Shown: positions 18,740 to 28,334, counted from the stretch's first letter. The stretch is DNA of 64,000 nt from Nostoc sp. C052 (GCF_013393905.1 NZ_CP040273.1:1-64000); one strand, 5' to 3'. Notes: a model not told the origin generated them from the sequence alone. A program made the numbers and translations.

Positions 18740-19470
18740 AAAGCGTAATTAACACAGTTACAAGCGGCACTCTAGCGTTGGCGATCGTTCTGACTCCAAT
18801 ATCCACAATTGCCGCCCCCGTTGTCCGTACCATCTTTCAATCAATGGCTAGTGGGACGCAGGCCAAACTACAAACTATCAACGTTTGGAATGGTCACGGT
18901 GTAGCAATTTCTTTCTATGAAATTGGAGAGACAATTAAAAAAGTTTGGTTAGATGATCCGTCGCAAATTCTGCTTGACACAGACGGTTGCTTAGAGGGAC
19001 TGGATCAGAATTGCTCTAGCCCCGGTGCAGGGCTGATTCATCTGCGGCGGATCAAGAGAGTAAACATTCCCGGAATACCGCAAACATCTACCACTTTGTT
19101 AACAGTAATTACGCAGTCATCCTCTGGGGAGCGTAAAGCTTACAGTTTTCGGCTAGCAACAAGTAATGGCACTCCTAAATATAGTCAGGTGGCGATCAAG
19201 GCTGATGTGGCACGAGAACAAACAGTCCCGAAGCCTCAATTGCAATCATTAGTTAAAACACAGCAAACAATTAACCAAATTCGAGGCGGGATTGTTGTAG
19301 CTATTAAAAGTGGATGGATGAATCAGCAAGATGAACTACACCAGCGCTTGCAAAAGTTAATCGGTTATTTACAAGCAGGTGATGACATTTCTACTGCTGC
19401 TAATAAGGCTTCTATCTCTCAAGAGTTAGTTAATAAATTAATTGCTTTGAACAAGACTTCTGATAATTGA
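18736..19470 (+). CDS. VirB9/TraK-like secretin-type protein candidate
   Basis: A 244-residue exported protein with signal peptide (core TLALAIVLTPISTIAA). The N-terminal mature part has the beta-rich pattern of VirB9/TrbG/TraK N domains: GVAISFYEIGETIKKVWLDD, then LIHLRRI and TTLLTVITQS with KAYSFRLA. The last ~70 residues are helical instead of a VirB9 C domain, so it may be a shorter, TraK-like variant. It overlaps the VirB10-like gene by ATGA, in keeping with VirB9 and VirB10 forming the core complex together. Moderate confidence because sequence identity in this family is low. Confidence 0.5.
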   Translation: MKSVINTVTSGTLALAIVLTPISTIAAPVVRTIFQSMASGTQAKLQTINVWNGHGVAISFYEIGETIKKVWLDDPSQILLDTDGCLEGLDQNCSSPGAGLIHLRRIKRVNIPGIPQTSTTLLTVITQSSSGERKAYSFRLATSNGTPKYSQVAIKADVAREQTVPKPQLQSLVKTQQTINQIRGGIVVAIKSGWMNQQDELHQRLQKLIGYLQAGDDISTAANKASISQELVNKLIALNKTSDN

Positions 19471-19487
19471 ACACAAGGTAATGGCTT

Positions 19488-20687
19488 ATGAAATCATCTT
19501 TTCGCCTCAATGATAATACCTTCCGTTACTTAATCTTTTTTAGTTTAGTAGGTAGCTTATTGATTCATAGTTTCATAAGATATGGGCTATTGAATCAAGT
19601 TGTAGGCTTTTTGCTGCCCAAGGCTTCAGCACAAGTACCCGTTATCAATTCTCCTAATGGGTTTACTCCTGATTGGTCGCGTTTCAAATTCAGTGACATG
19701 ATTATTTCTGTAAGTAGCAGTGTTACTTACCCAGGCACAAGAGGTACAGAAACTAGAACCTGGACGGCAGGACAAAGCATTAGCGAGTTTATGGAACTGG
19801 GAGATTTTGAAACACCTCAATTAGCAATAGAAAATTTAAATCTCTCAACCATAGCTTCAGTACAAGGAATCAATTTAAGTAGGTTAACATTAGATGATTT
19901 TCAATTAACTCAATGGCAAACTTTACCATCTTTAACCGAAGCGATTCCTGGCTTAGGTAATAGAAATGTTACAAGTGTTAAACCTGTGAGCGATTTCTTG
20001 AGAAGATTTGGAATTACTGGGGGCACAATAGGTAACGCCAGCCGAGATTCTCGTTTACGTGACGTTCCATTAGGAAGAGTAATAAATTTAAAAAATTACT
20101 CACTAACATCTATTTTCGACATTCAAAACACATCTATTAATAGATTTGAGAATTGGCAAGACTCCCAAATTAATGGAGTACCTGGATTGTCCACTCTCAC
20201 CTGGGATAACCTACCAGGACTGCGAACACTTGACCTTTCATTTGTTGCCAAAGTTGATCTGCCATTGGGAGATATTGAAGCTAACCGTACCCGCTCCATA
20301 TCTGGTAGCTACCAAGATGGCTTTAATGTTCCCTGTCTACAAAATAATTGCGCTCATACGGAAATGTCAGGCATTGGTAAGACTACTGGAACACAGTGGA
20401 TATCCGGGAAATTCCAAAAGGTTAATGGTGGATTTGGCATTTTAAAAGCTCTTAATGATGGTAAAGAGCCTACTGGTCGAAACCCCTTTGGCTCCAGCTT
20501 TAAGCAAGTTGTTTGGAATATTTATGAAGGCAGTGGAAAGGTGGAGACTACTATGTTCTTCCGTATTTGTAAAACCATCCCTTTCATTGGTCGCACTTGC
20601 AGTCCATACTTCATAGGTCCTGTACCTTTTATTGAGTACCAAGAGAAAGACCCCATCGTTCTTGGTCAACCTAATTCTCTACCTTAA
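19488..20687 (+). CDS. Exported protein of the conjugation cluster, unknown function
   Basis: A 399-residue protein not recognised by family. It starts with an uncleaved or late-cleaved hydrophobic segment (about 14-45) ending in PKASAQ, which looks like a signal-peptidase site. The mature part has four or five short repeats built on a leucine-rich consensus such as LNLSTIASVQGINLSRLTLD and GVPGLSTLTWDNLPGLRTLD, then a Cys-containing C-terminal domain (VPCLQNNCAHT, FFRICKTIPFIGRTCSPYF) probably joined by disulphides. AAGG lies 9 bases upstream. Located between the core-complex genes and the coupling ATPase, it may be a surface or outer-membrane component. Confidence 0.55.
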   Translation: MKSSFRLNDNTFRYLIFFSLVGSLLIHSFIRYGLLNQVVGFLLPKASAQVPVINSPNGFTPDWSRFKFSDMIISVSSSVTYPGTRGTETRTWTAGQSISEFMELGDFETPQLAIENLNLSTIASVQGINLSRLTLDDFQLTQWQTLPSLTEAIPGLGNRNVTSVKPVSDFLRRFGITGGTIGNASRDSRLRDVPLGRVINLKNYSLTSIFDIQNTSINRFENWQDSQINGVPGLSTLTWDNLPGLRTLDLSFVAKVDLPLGDIEANRTRSISGSYQDGFNVPCLQNNCAHTEMSGIGKTTGTQWISGKFQKVNGGFGILKALNDGKEPTGRNPFGSSFKQVVWNIYEGSGKVETTMFFRICKTIPFIGRTCSPYFIGPVPFIEYQEKDPIVLGQPNSLP

Positions 20688-20689
20688 AT

Positions 20690-22465
20690 ATGAGCAAATC
20701 TTTCAAAGTAAATAGCGCTAATCCTCAAGGATTTCGATTTGAGCAATTACAAAATCATAATGACGCAATTGGCAAATACACTCATCATTTATTTACCCCT
20801 AATGGGCTAACAGTTTTGTCTTTACTTGGTGCTTATATTTTGATGAGGGTATTTTTTGGCGATGGTAACAAGAAGAAAATTGCTACCTCTTATTGGGGTG
20901 GAGCTAAAGAAACTGCAACTGCTCAGAAAAAAGCCATCTTGCAAATCGTCAATCCACAATGTGATAGTGCGGCACTTTACATTGGTAAGCATCAGGGAAA
21001 AGGTGATGGTACTACTTTCTATATCCCTGATGTGCAAAGAGGTACAGCAGTTATCGGCGCTCCCGGTAGTGGTAAAACATTCAGCGCCATTAACCCGATG
21101 ATTTACTCGGCAATTGATCAGGAATTTCCATGTATAGTCTACGACTTTAAGTATCCTTCTCAAGCGAAAGTTGCTGCCTACGCCAAATACAAGGGCTATG
21201 ATGTTCACATTTTTGCACCGGGATTCCCTGAATCTGAAGTCTGCAATCCTTTAGATTTTCTCCGGGATAGTAGTGATGCCGAATCGTCCCGACAAATTTC
21301 CACTGTTATCAATAAGAATTTCCGACTTTTGGGCAATTCAACTGAAGATGGTTTCTTCGGCCCGTCTGGTGATCAGTTGACTCAGGCAATTCTGATGTTA
21401 GCTAAAGAGTTCGGTCAATTCGCGGATGTTATGACTTGCGCGGCGATCCTCTCTAGCGAACAAATGGTCAAACGCCTGATGGCTGCTTCTCTCAATCCTT
21501 GGGTAAAAATTGCTTTTGGGCAACTGTTCAGTTCTGCTGCATCTGAAAAAACTGTTGCCGGGATTGTTGCAACTGCCAGCATCATGTTCACTCGCTTTAT
21601 GGCGAAAAACACCTTGGGCTGTTTCATTGGTAAGACAACTTTACCTTTGGAAATTAAAGGTAAGCAGATGATTATCTTTGGGTTAGATAGAGAGCGCCGA
21701 GATGCAGTAGGGCCTCTCATGACCAGCATTTTACACATGACCATCGCCCGTAACATTGCCAAAAAGCGACTTGATCCACTGATCGTTGCACTGGATGAAT
21801 TACCCTCGATTTACTTACCTGACCTATACAGATGGCTCAACGAATCTCGTTCTGAGGGCTTCTGTGGTATTATCGGCTTCCAAAATATGGGGCAGCTTGA
21901 GAAGAACTACGGTAAAGATATCGCTAAGGCTATCCTTGGTGCTTGCAGCACTAAGTTTATATTCAATCCTGGTGAGAACGAGTCGGCGCAATTATTCTCC
22001 AACTTCTTGGGTGATGAAGAGATTAAGTACAAGCAAAAAAGCCGTTCTACTGGTAGTAAAAATAATAGCACGAGCATCAGCGACCAAGAGAAAACGAGAA
22101 AGCTTTTTGAACCGGCTCAATTTCTGAAGTTAATTGCTGGTAAATGCGTTTTCATTAACCCTACTTATGCTAATAAAAAGGAAGGTTCAGTTCCACTGTT
22201 GAAAACTATTAAAATTTCTCAGCCTCTCAAAAATATTGAGAAATACAATCAACTAAAATGGGCGAGAATTGTTAGTTTACTAGCTAGAAGAAGTACGCAG
22301 AAATTTCCCTCTGGGCAAGATTTAGCTTTACGAGTTAAGCAAGTTGAGTTACGCTTTCCCATTCCCCAAAATCCTCAAGCTGTTTCTAATAATCCCGGTC
22401 TGACATCAAAAAACGTTGGCAGTATGGTTAATCAAGACCAAGTTCCTTCTGATATCGGGTTTTAA
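20690..22465 (+). CDS. VirD4/TraG-type coupling ATPase
   Basis: Type IV coupling protein that delivers the relaxase-DNA complex to the channel. It has 591 residues, one membrane helix near residues 38-54, Walker A GAPGSGKT at 123-130, and Walker B VALDELPSIY with Asp369-Glu370. The segment IVYDFKYPSQ after the P-loop and the GFQNMGQLEKNYG segment are typical of VirD4 proteins. Only one membrane helix is clear, where most VirD4 proteins have two. It starts 2 bases after the preceding gene. Confidence 0.88.
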   Translation: MSKSFKVNSANPQGFRFEQLQNHNDAIGKYTHHLFTPNGLTVLSLLGAYILMRVFFGDGNKKKIATSYWGGAKETATAQKKAILQIVNPQCDSAALYIGKHQGKGDGTTFYIPDVQRGTAVIGAPGSGKTFSAINPMIYSAIDQEFPCIVYDFKYPSQAKVAAYAKYKGYDVHIFAPGFPESEVCNPLDFLRDSSDAESSRQISTVINKNFRLLGNSTEDGFFGPSGDQLTQAILMLAKEFGQFADVMTCAAILSSEQMVKRLMAASLNPWVKIAFGQLFSSAASEKTVAGIVATASIMFTRFMAKNTLGCFIGKTTLPLEIKGKQMIIFGLDRERRDAVGPLMTSILHMTIARNIAKKRLDPLIVALDELPSIYLPDLYRWLNESRSEGFCGIIGFQNMGQLEKNYGKDIAKAILGACSTKFIFNPGENESAQLFSNFLGDEEIKYKQKSRSTGSKNNSTSISDQEKTRKLFEPAQFLKLIAGKCVFINPTYANKKEGSVPLLKTIKISQPLKNIEKYNQLKWARIVSLLARRSTQKFPSGQDLALRVKQVELRFPIPQNPQAVSNNPGLTSKNVGSMVNQDQVPSDIGF

Positions 22466-22469
22466 TATT

Positions 22470-22958
22470 ATGAAAATGACTATTGAAGAATTGAAGATTG
22501 ATAATTTTGAATTAATTAAAACTTTATCTCAACAGTATGTTCTCGCTAATGGTAGTTTCATTGATATTAATCTGACTCTAACTCAAATCATTGACAATTT
22601 TAATAGCTTGTCTGGAACTAGACCAAGACTTAAGAGTTTGGGAATCTATATTGTCATCAGTTTGAAAAATATTTATATTCACCTAAATCAACAATTATGT
22701 ATTCAAATTGTTAATCAATATATTCACGGTATTGGCTGGCATGATTTGCAATACATTTGTTTTTTTGATATTAATCCAAGTAACGTTTACATTCATATTG
22801 TTTTTAATCGGGTTACACCCCAAGGTAAGCTCATTGATATCAAATACTTGGGGGCTAAGTGGCAACAATATGAGGTTTTACGTCAATCTTGTTCTCGGAT
22901 ATTAGAAAACCCTGTTAATAATAAATATTTGCAAATCCGCTGCAACTGTTGTTCTTAA
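22470..22958 (+). CDS. Degenerate MOBP/MobA-like relaxase-domain protein
   Basis: A 162-residue protein that aligns with the second half of a MobA/VirD2-type relaxase domain. QIVNQYIHGIGWHDLQYICF corresponds to the helix and strand before motif III, and YIHIVFNRVTPQGKLID to the strand HIHIVxNRVxxxG. In active enzymes motif III has a His triad; here the first two positions are Phe and Tyr and only the last His remains. The catalytic Tyr region is not evident. It is therefore probably an inactive accessory that binds oriT or the coupling protein. The start at 22470 is used because the longer frame runs inside virD4. Confidence 0.55.
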   Translation: MKMTIEELKIDNFELIKTLSQQYVLANGSFIDINLTLTQIIDNFNSLSGTRPRLKSLGIYIVISLKNIYIHLNQQLCIQIVNQYIHGIGWHDLQYICFFDINPSNVYIHIVFNRVTPQGKLIDIKYLGAKWQQYEVLRQSCSRILENPVNNKYLQIRCNCCS

Positions 22959-22997
22959 ACAAGAGTACAGCACAAGAGTACAGCACAAGGCACAGTG

Positions 22998-23150
22998 GTA
23001 AGAAGTCAGAATTCAGGAGTCAGAATGGGCTGCACCCCGCTACGCTAACAGAATTTATAAAAGGTTTGATATTCCGAGTACATTTTTGAGTCAAATGAGT
23101 TTCTGGTTCTTCTACTGTTCTGACTCCTGAATGCTGACTCCTGAATTCTT
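22998..23150. mobile_element. MITE-like element with 10-bp target duplication
   Basis: A 153-bp non-coding element ending in TAAGAAGTCAG / CTGAATTCTT-type inverted ends is flanked by perfect direct repeats AGGCACAGTG (22988-22997 and 23151-23160). Its centre (AGAATTTATAAAAGGTTTGA onward) recurs at 37694-37770. No transposase is encoded. Confidence 0.75.
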
Positions 23151-23181
23151 AGGCACAGTGTATAAATAACTAATAAAAAAT

Positions 23182-26100
23182 ATGTTTGATGAACGACATT
23201 TGCAACTCACTTCCGCTTACGCTAGAGCTAGTCAGCATTTTATTAGAGCTTTTATTTATCCTTTAGGAGAGTTTATTTACAAATCAATCGAATCAGCTAT
23301 TGATCTAAAATGTCGAATCGAAATAGGAGAAGAAACTTATTTTCTTACTCCTGATGAAGATGGTGGCTGGAAATGGTCTAAAAATAACTTTGAAGGTGTA
23401 ACAGATGAGTCAATAGAACAAGTAGAAGAGATAATGGCATATTTATTGTCTAAACTTCTTCCCGGCAGGAATGATATAACACCGTCGAATTTTCCTCCTG
23501 AGCCTGATTTACCTCCAGTTTTACCTAACCCCAATTCCCCCTTAATTCTTCCGCCTTCTGCCACATCTGTTGAGTTTTTAACTATACCATTCGATTCTCA
23601 AAATCCCCAGGAATATCTACCTATTCAAGACCAAGAAAATCTAGGTTTAAATGCTTCCATCCAGAGAAATGTGTTTTTAACAGGTGAAAGCGCCAACAAT
23701 GGCATAAGTAGTAAAAAACTTGAGCTACAAAATACTCAACATATCCCGCCTCACCCAGAACATATTGATCCGCAACATTGGCACGAACTCGTAGTAGGCA
23801 GCGCGATCGCACCAGATATTGCACATCTCAACTTCTCTAGTCTTCATTTTAGCTATGTCGGTGGCGAACATGAAGCTTGGGAACGGCTGATGATCAGCGA
23901 CAAACTCTCACGTACAAATACAGGTAGCCTCTCTATTAGGCTTTTAGAACTCTATTCCCATCTAGATGCAGGTGGGTGGTGGTGTAATTCAGGAGTAGAC
24001 CCGCGCACATTTGCTAATCTTACCCCTGGTGAGCAACCTCAAATTAAAGAATGGGGATGTTATAAGCCAAACCGCCCCAGACCCAAAACCGTGAAAAAAG
24101 ATGGGTTCACTGTTGCGGTTGAAGGCAAGTTCATTAAATATGAGCATCCACCATCAGTTGATTTGAGTATTTTCTTGCTAGATGTCCCAGGCGTGATTGC
24201 CCAAAATATTTACTCAAAAGCTGGAGTAAACCCCAGCGATAGCGATCGCTTGAGTGGTTTTTGGTATTGTGTGTATAAACACAATATCCCACTCGTCATT
24301 ACAGAGGGGGCGAAGAAGGCGGCTAGTCTGTTAAGCCAAGGTCACGCAGCCATCGGACTACCGGGAATTTCCTCCGGCTATCGCTCACCGAAAAACGAGT
24401 GGGGCAAGAAAATTGGTGATTCCTATCTGGCTGATGAGTTAGCTGTTTTCGCAACTAAGAGTAGAGTTTTCAAAATCTGCTTTGATTATGAAACGAAGCC
24501 TGAAACTAAGCTCAATATCCAAAGAGATATTTGGAAAACAGGAAGCTTATTACAAGAATTTGGTGCTGTCGTTAAAGTAGTAACGCTGCCAGGGCCCGAT
24601 AAGGGTGTAGATGATTTTATAGTCGCACAGGGAGGAGAAAGTTTTGAAAAGCTATCTGCCGGGGCTATAGCTCTAGAATCATGGCATCAAAATCAACTTG
24701 ATAATTTACGTTTTACTATCAAGCTCAAAGATGGCACAGTCAAAACAATTGATCAACAAAAAGGATATTTTACTGTGACAGATGCTCCCGAATTAGAACC
24801 AAACATTGGTGTATTAAAAAAAAGTCGTGCTAAATCACCTATTGACCTTGGTTCACAAATTATAGATATAAAAGTTATTGATTCAGACATTATTCATTTA
24901 GATGTTGCCCCTGAGCCAGCCCAGCCAACTGAAACTGCTGTAACTAGTTCTTCTTGGGCTAAAAAAGAAAATGTAACACTTTATGAGCCTAATTTTTTTA
25001 GAAAGCGCCTAGAAGCTAGTGAGAATAAACAAATAGCTTTTGCTGCTTATACTTTGTTAAAAAAATATGGTGTTGAAGCTAAAGATAAACAGCAGACCAG
25101 TGGAAAAATCTACCATGCTGATGCTTTTGTAATTAAGAATCATGGCGCTGATAAATACAGTATCTATCGTCGTCATGATGATGTAGAGTTAATGACTTTT
25201 CAAGCTGATAAATGGGGACACGTAGGCAAGATTAAACTTTCTTACACAGAAATAGAGTCTGAACAAAAAATTTGGAGAGAAAAACAAATTAACATTCTGC
25301 CTATTGAAAGGCAGGAGTTTTTGTTAGTGGCTGACTACCTCAAAGCTGGTAAAGAATTGCCCTCTGTTGATGAAGACCCTCGCAAAATAGCTTCTGTCGT
25401 TGGTTCAGTCTCTCCTAAAGGCACACACAATATTTTAGAAAGTTTCAAAGAAAACGAGGTATTAAAAATACTTACACAGAGTATTAATAGCTTCGAGAAA
25501 GACGATTTGACCTTGGGCAATTACCGGATTATTTTTCGGCAAACCAGTGACAATACATCTACTCTGCAATTACTCAAAACTGAACACAATGGTACAAATC
25601 GGGAAGCTGTTCGCTTTCAGTTTGAGAAAACTGACACTGGTATGACTCATCAAGTCCAAGCGATGGCTATCACTGAAGCTGATTTGGAGAAGTTAAGACT
25701 ATTGGCTCAAAAGCTGCATATTAATTACAAAGATTTATTTGGCAACCCGACAGACACCCGTGACATCGACTTGCCCGTTCATCCCGAAATTACCCGTAAT
25801 TTAGACGAGGAGCAGTCATACCAATCTAAGCCCAACGTACCAGATCGCAAGACACAATCACACCCACAAGAAGCAAGCTCTAATTCTCCAAAACAAGACA
25901 ACGCTGTGCTACCACTACATCCAGTTTTGAAACAATATTGGGAGCAGTTAGAAAAAGATGGTTCAAGTCATGAGACTGTAGCGCAAGGACATTTAGAATT
26001 TCAATCTAAAATTCAGGAAACTGGAAAATTAACTGTTGGTGAACAGCGTGAACTTTACCAGCAGATTCAAAATCTTGCCTGGAGTGAAATTAATCACAAT

Positions 26101-26574
26101 GGGCGTACTGATATTGTGCTTCCACCATTAGCTCACATTGTTAATGATTTGCGATCGCACGTTCAAAAAGAAGCACAACCACAGTTTGATTCTGACCCGA
26201 AACGTGATACACCCGTGCCTCTTCACCCTGAGATCGCCTCTCATTGGCACGATTTAGAAACGAATAAAACTTGGTCTAGTGTTGCCAATCAATGCAACAA
26301 CCCTTTACGGGAAAAACTTGTCTTAACTGGCAAGCTGACTATTGGGGAGCAACGTGAACTTTACCAAAAAATTCTTCTTCAAAGTCAATTCGAGCAGCAG
26401 AACATTGGGCAAACGAATATCTCACTTCCTCCTTTGAGTGATGTGATTCAGGATTTGCTCAATACTCGTAGCCAGGTTATTAACAATACCTATACGCCCA
26501 AGGTTGAAGTACATTCTCAAAAATCTCACACTCCACCACAACCTACTACTAATTCACAGGAATTAGAATTGTGA
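23182..26574 (+). CDS. DUF3854 primase-like protein of the conjugation cluster
   Basis: An 1130-residue protein. Residues about 195-500 are DUF3854, homologous to the N-terminal part of the initiator at 1-3570: HWHELVVGSAI, VITEGAKKAASLL, ICFDYETKPE and GVDDFIVAQGG are shared. Unlike the initiator it has no Walker ATPase. A middle module (about 600-700, with KYSIYRRHDDVELMTFQADK) faintly resembles the C terminus of the giant protein at 43804-49011. Two tandem repeats of about 95 residues (from 909 and 1011) share LHP, GKLTxGEQRELYQ and LPPL. In conjugation a primase is often transferred with the strand, so this is a candidate DNA primase for the recipient. The operon position supports that; activity is inferred. 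Confidence 0.7.
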   Translation: MFDERHLQLTSAYARASQHFIRAFIYPLGEFIYKSIESAIDLKCRIEIGEETYFLTPDEDGGWKWSKNNFEGVTDESIEQVEEIMAYLLSKLLPGRNDITPSNFPPEPDLPPVLPNPNSPLILPPSATSVEFLTIPFDSQNPQEYLPIQDQENLGLNASIQRNVFLTGESANNGISSKKLELQNTQHIPPHPEHIDPQHWHELVVGSAIAPDIAHLNFSSLHFSYVGGEHEAWERLMISDKLSRTNTGSLSIRLLELYSHLDAGGWWCNSGVDPRTFANLTPGEQPQIKEWGCYKPNRPRPKTVKKDGFTVAVEGKFIKYEHPPSVDLSIFLLDVPGVIAQNIYSKAGVNPSDSDRLSGFWYCVYKHNIPLVITEGAKKAASLLSQGHAAIGLPGISSGYRSPKNEWGKKIGDSYLADELAVFATKSRVFKICFDYETKPETKLNIQRDIWKTGSLLQEFGAVVKVVTLPGPDKGVDDFIVAQGGESFEKLSAGAIALESWHQNQLDNLRFTIKLKDGTVKTIDQQKGYFTVTDAPELEPNIGVLKKSRAKSPIDLGSQIIDIKVIDSDIIHLDVAPEPAQPTETAVTSSSWAKKENVTLYEPNFFRKRLEASENKQIAFAAYTLLKKYGVEAKDKQQTSGKIYHADAFVIKNHGADKYSIYRRHDDVELMTFQADKWGHVGKIKLSYTEIESEQKIWREKQINILPIERQEFLLVADYLKAGKELPSVDEDPRKIASVVGSVSPKGTHNILESFKENEVLKILTQSINSFEKDDLTLGNYRIIFRQTSDNTSTLQLLKTEHNGTNREAVRFQFEKTDTGMTHQVQAMAITEADLEKLRLLAQKLHINYKDLFGNPTDTRDIDLPVHPEITRNLDEEQSYQSKPNVPDRKTQSHPQEASSNSPKQDNAVLPLHPVLKQYWEQLEKDGSSHETVAQGHLEFQSKIQETGKLTVGEQRELYQQIQNLAWSEINHNGRTDIVLPPLAHIVNDLRSHVQKEAQPQFDSDPKRDTPVPLHPEIASHWHDLETNKTWSSVANQCNNPLREKLVLTGKLTIGEQRELYQKILLQSQFEQQNIGQTNISLPPLSDVIQDLLNTRSQVINNTYTPKVEVHSQKSHTPPQPTTNSQELEL

Positions 26575-27356
26575 TACCTATGCAATCTAGCTCAGTAGCC
26601 GAAACCATCACTATCATCAACTGCAACAGTGGCTTTTCTGACAACCAAATGGCGTACAGACTGGCACTGATGATGGAGAAATACTCACCCTCACCGTCAA
26701 TAACCCCCGCACTAGACCCCACACAGCGCGAAAATCTTATTGGTGAGGTGAGAAATACTCTAGACCTGTCCCGAAATGCTCAAACTACTGAAGATTACAG
26801 GCAATCCCTTAAGGAAAAATACTACCAAGAGTACGCTCAAAAATTTGGTTTAAATAAATCCGAGGAAACACCTGATATAGATAATTCAACAAGAGTTGAA
26901 GATTTGATCAATGAAAAGAAAAAGACATTCTTGCAGCAGATATTAGAAACTAAAGGGCGCAAACTGCCTTTTGTTGACAGCCAACAGTCAAAATCGGTTG
27001 AGAGTGAAAATGATGAGGTTGTTAAAAAGTCTCTTATTCCTGCACTAATGAATATTATCGTTACAAAGGGACAAGATACTATTGGCGGTCGGGTCTATGA
27101 AGGTATGGCTTATCAATTAAATTTGTTGATGAGAGAAGGTATGCAGCGTCTGACTGTTTGGCGCAAAAGTGATAATCAATCGGCTTTTAGTGCTTATAAA
27201 GTAGAAGAAGAGGAAGAATACAAGGTCATACACAATCACCTTTCACCACAAGAAACACAAAAGCTGATCAACTTTGATATAAGAGTGCAACAACAACAGC
27301 CACCGCCACAGCAACAGCAAAACGAGCGTTCTCCTGACGGCCCAGAGTTAGACTAA
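26571..27356 (+). CDS. Hypothetical protein following the primase-like gene
   Basis: A 261-residue soluble protein with no recognised family. It is mostly helical and charged, with a Gln/Pro-rich tail (near 243-252). The frame begins with a GTG overlapping the stop of the upstream gene; an ATG three codons later (26580) is the alternative. The first residues contain a short GFSDNQMAYRLALMMEKY helix. Probably the last gene of the conjugation operon and a partner of the DUF3854 protein, to which it is translationally coupled. Confidence 0.55.
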   Translation: MIPMQSSSVAETITIINCNSGFSDNQMAYRLALMMEKYSPSPSITPALDPTQRENLIGEVRNTLDLSRNAQTTEDYRQSLKEKYYQEYAQKFGLNKSEETPDIDNSTRVEDLINEKKKTFLQQILETKGRKLPFVDSQQSKSVESENDEVVKKSLIPALMNIIVTKGQDTIGGRVYEGMAYQLNLLMREGMQRLTVWRKSDNQSAFSAYKVEEEEEYKVIHNHLSPQETQKLINFDIRVQQQQPPPQQQQNERSPDGPELD

Positions 27357-27595
27357 GTAAAATATCCGACAAACAACCCAAGAATGTACGCACTTACTAA
27401 AACATATCGCTTAGTCACCCGCTCGAATTGTGACCAGGGCGAGATGATGACAGCTAATACTATGTAAAACAATGCTTGTAGAAAATCGTTGTGCCCCAGT
27501 TTGATGATTGCCGCTATCATCAAAGCCACAAAAATTAGAAATTCCACTCCTGTTTCAATCCTGTCCCAAAGTTTCACATCATATAGGTAACGCAT
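27353..27595 (-). CDS. Small three-helix membrane protein
   Basis: An 80-residue protein (MRYLYDVKLWDRIETG at its N terminus) with three hydrophobic helices near residues 17-30, 35-52 and 62-79. No family recognised. The start at 27595 is chosen because AAAGG lies 7 bases upstream; it overlaps the last codons of the histidine-kinase gene, so the two are probably co-transcribed. It could be a membrane partner for the kinase, which has no membrane segment of its own. It converges with the conjugation operon. Confidence 0.5.
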   Translation of the reverse strand: MRYLYDVKLWDRIETGVEFLIFVALMIAAIIKLGHNDFLQALFYIVLAVIISPWSQFERVTKRYVLVSAYILGLFVGYFT

Positions 27596-28334
27596 CTTGT
27601 AACCTTTGTGATTTGGGCAACATCCTACCATCAACCCCATAAACCCCGTTATCTTTGTAAGGAAATATTATGGTGAATTTGGTTCCTTGTCTAACTACCG
27701 AGTTTACGCTTATCCTCAAACCATGAGTATGAGCCACACATAAGGCGATGTACAGTCCTAGTCCCATGCCTGATTGATGTAATAAATTGCTATTTGGCGC
27801 TCGCCATAATGGGATAAATATATTGGAAATTTGTTCGGCGGCAATCCCACAGCCGGTATCTTCAATCTCAATAATTAAATCATCTTCTTGATTGAGCAGC
27901 CTTAAAAAGATATCTCCGGTAAGAGTGTACTTAATAGCATTTGTCACCAGATTACACAGCATTCGGTCAATACTTATGCTATCACCCCGTACTTGCGTTC
28001 CATGCTTGTATGTTAGTTGTGTTTCATAGTGGAGATTCAAGGAATGATACTGCGCTATTGGTTTGAATCGAGAATAAGTTGTTTGTAAAAAACTTAACAT
28101 ATCAAACTGCTCCATTGTCGCTGGATTTAGTTCAAAAAAAGCAGTTCTTTCAGATTGAATCAAACTCACCCCTCGCTCATTCGTTTGTTGTAAAGCTATC
28201 AGCAACGGTTTGATCTCTTCTAAAGACTGTCCATAAGCACCATCAATTATTTGATTCAAAACTAACGATGCTCCTTGATAGTTGTTTGAAACATCGTGTA
28301 ACAAACCTAATATGCTTAAAACTTCCTGTTGCAT
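27579..28334 (-). CDS. Soluble sensor-less histidine kinase
   Basis: A 251-residue histidine kinase with no input domain or membrane helix. The dimerisation helix contains LLHDVSNNYQG with the phospho-accepting His at residue 13. The ATP-binding domain shows N box NLVTNAIKY, G1 box DTGCGIA and G2 box GMGLGLYIA. It would phosphorylate the divergently encoded NarL-type regulator at 28590. Input must come from another protein, possibly the small membrane protein encoded behind it. The gene is intact. Confidence 0.85.
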   Translation of the reverse strand: MQQEVLSILGLLHDVSNNYQGASLVLNQIIDGAYGQSLEEIKPLLIALQQTNERGVSLIQSERTAFFELNPATMEQFDMLSFLQTTYSRFKPIAQYHSLNLHYETQLTYKHGTQVRGDSISIDRMLCNLVTNAIKYTLTGDIFLRLLNQEDDLIIEIEDTGCGIAAEQISNIFIPLWRAPNSNLLHQSGMGLGLYIALCVAHTHGLRISVNSVVRQGTKFTIIFPYKDNGVYGVDGRMLPKSQRLQDALPI

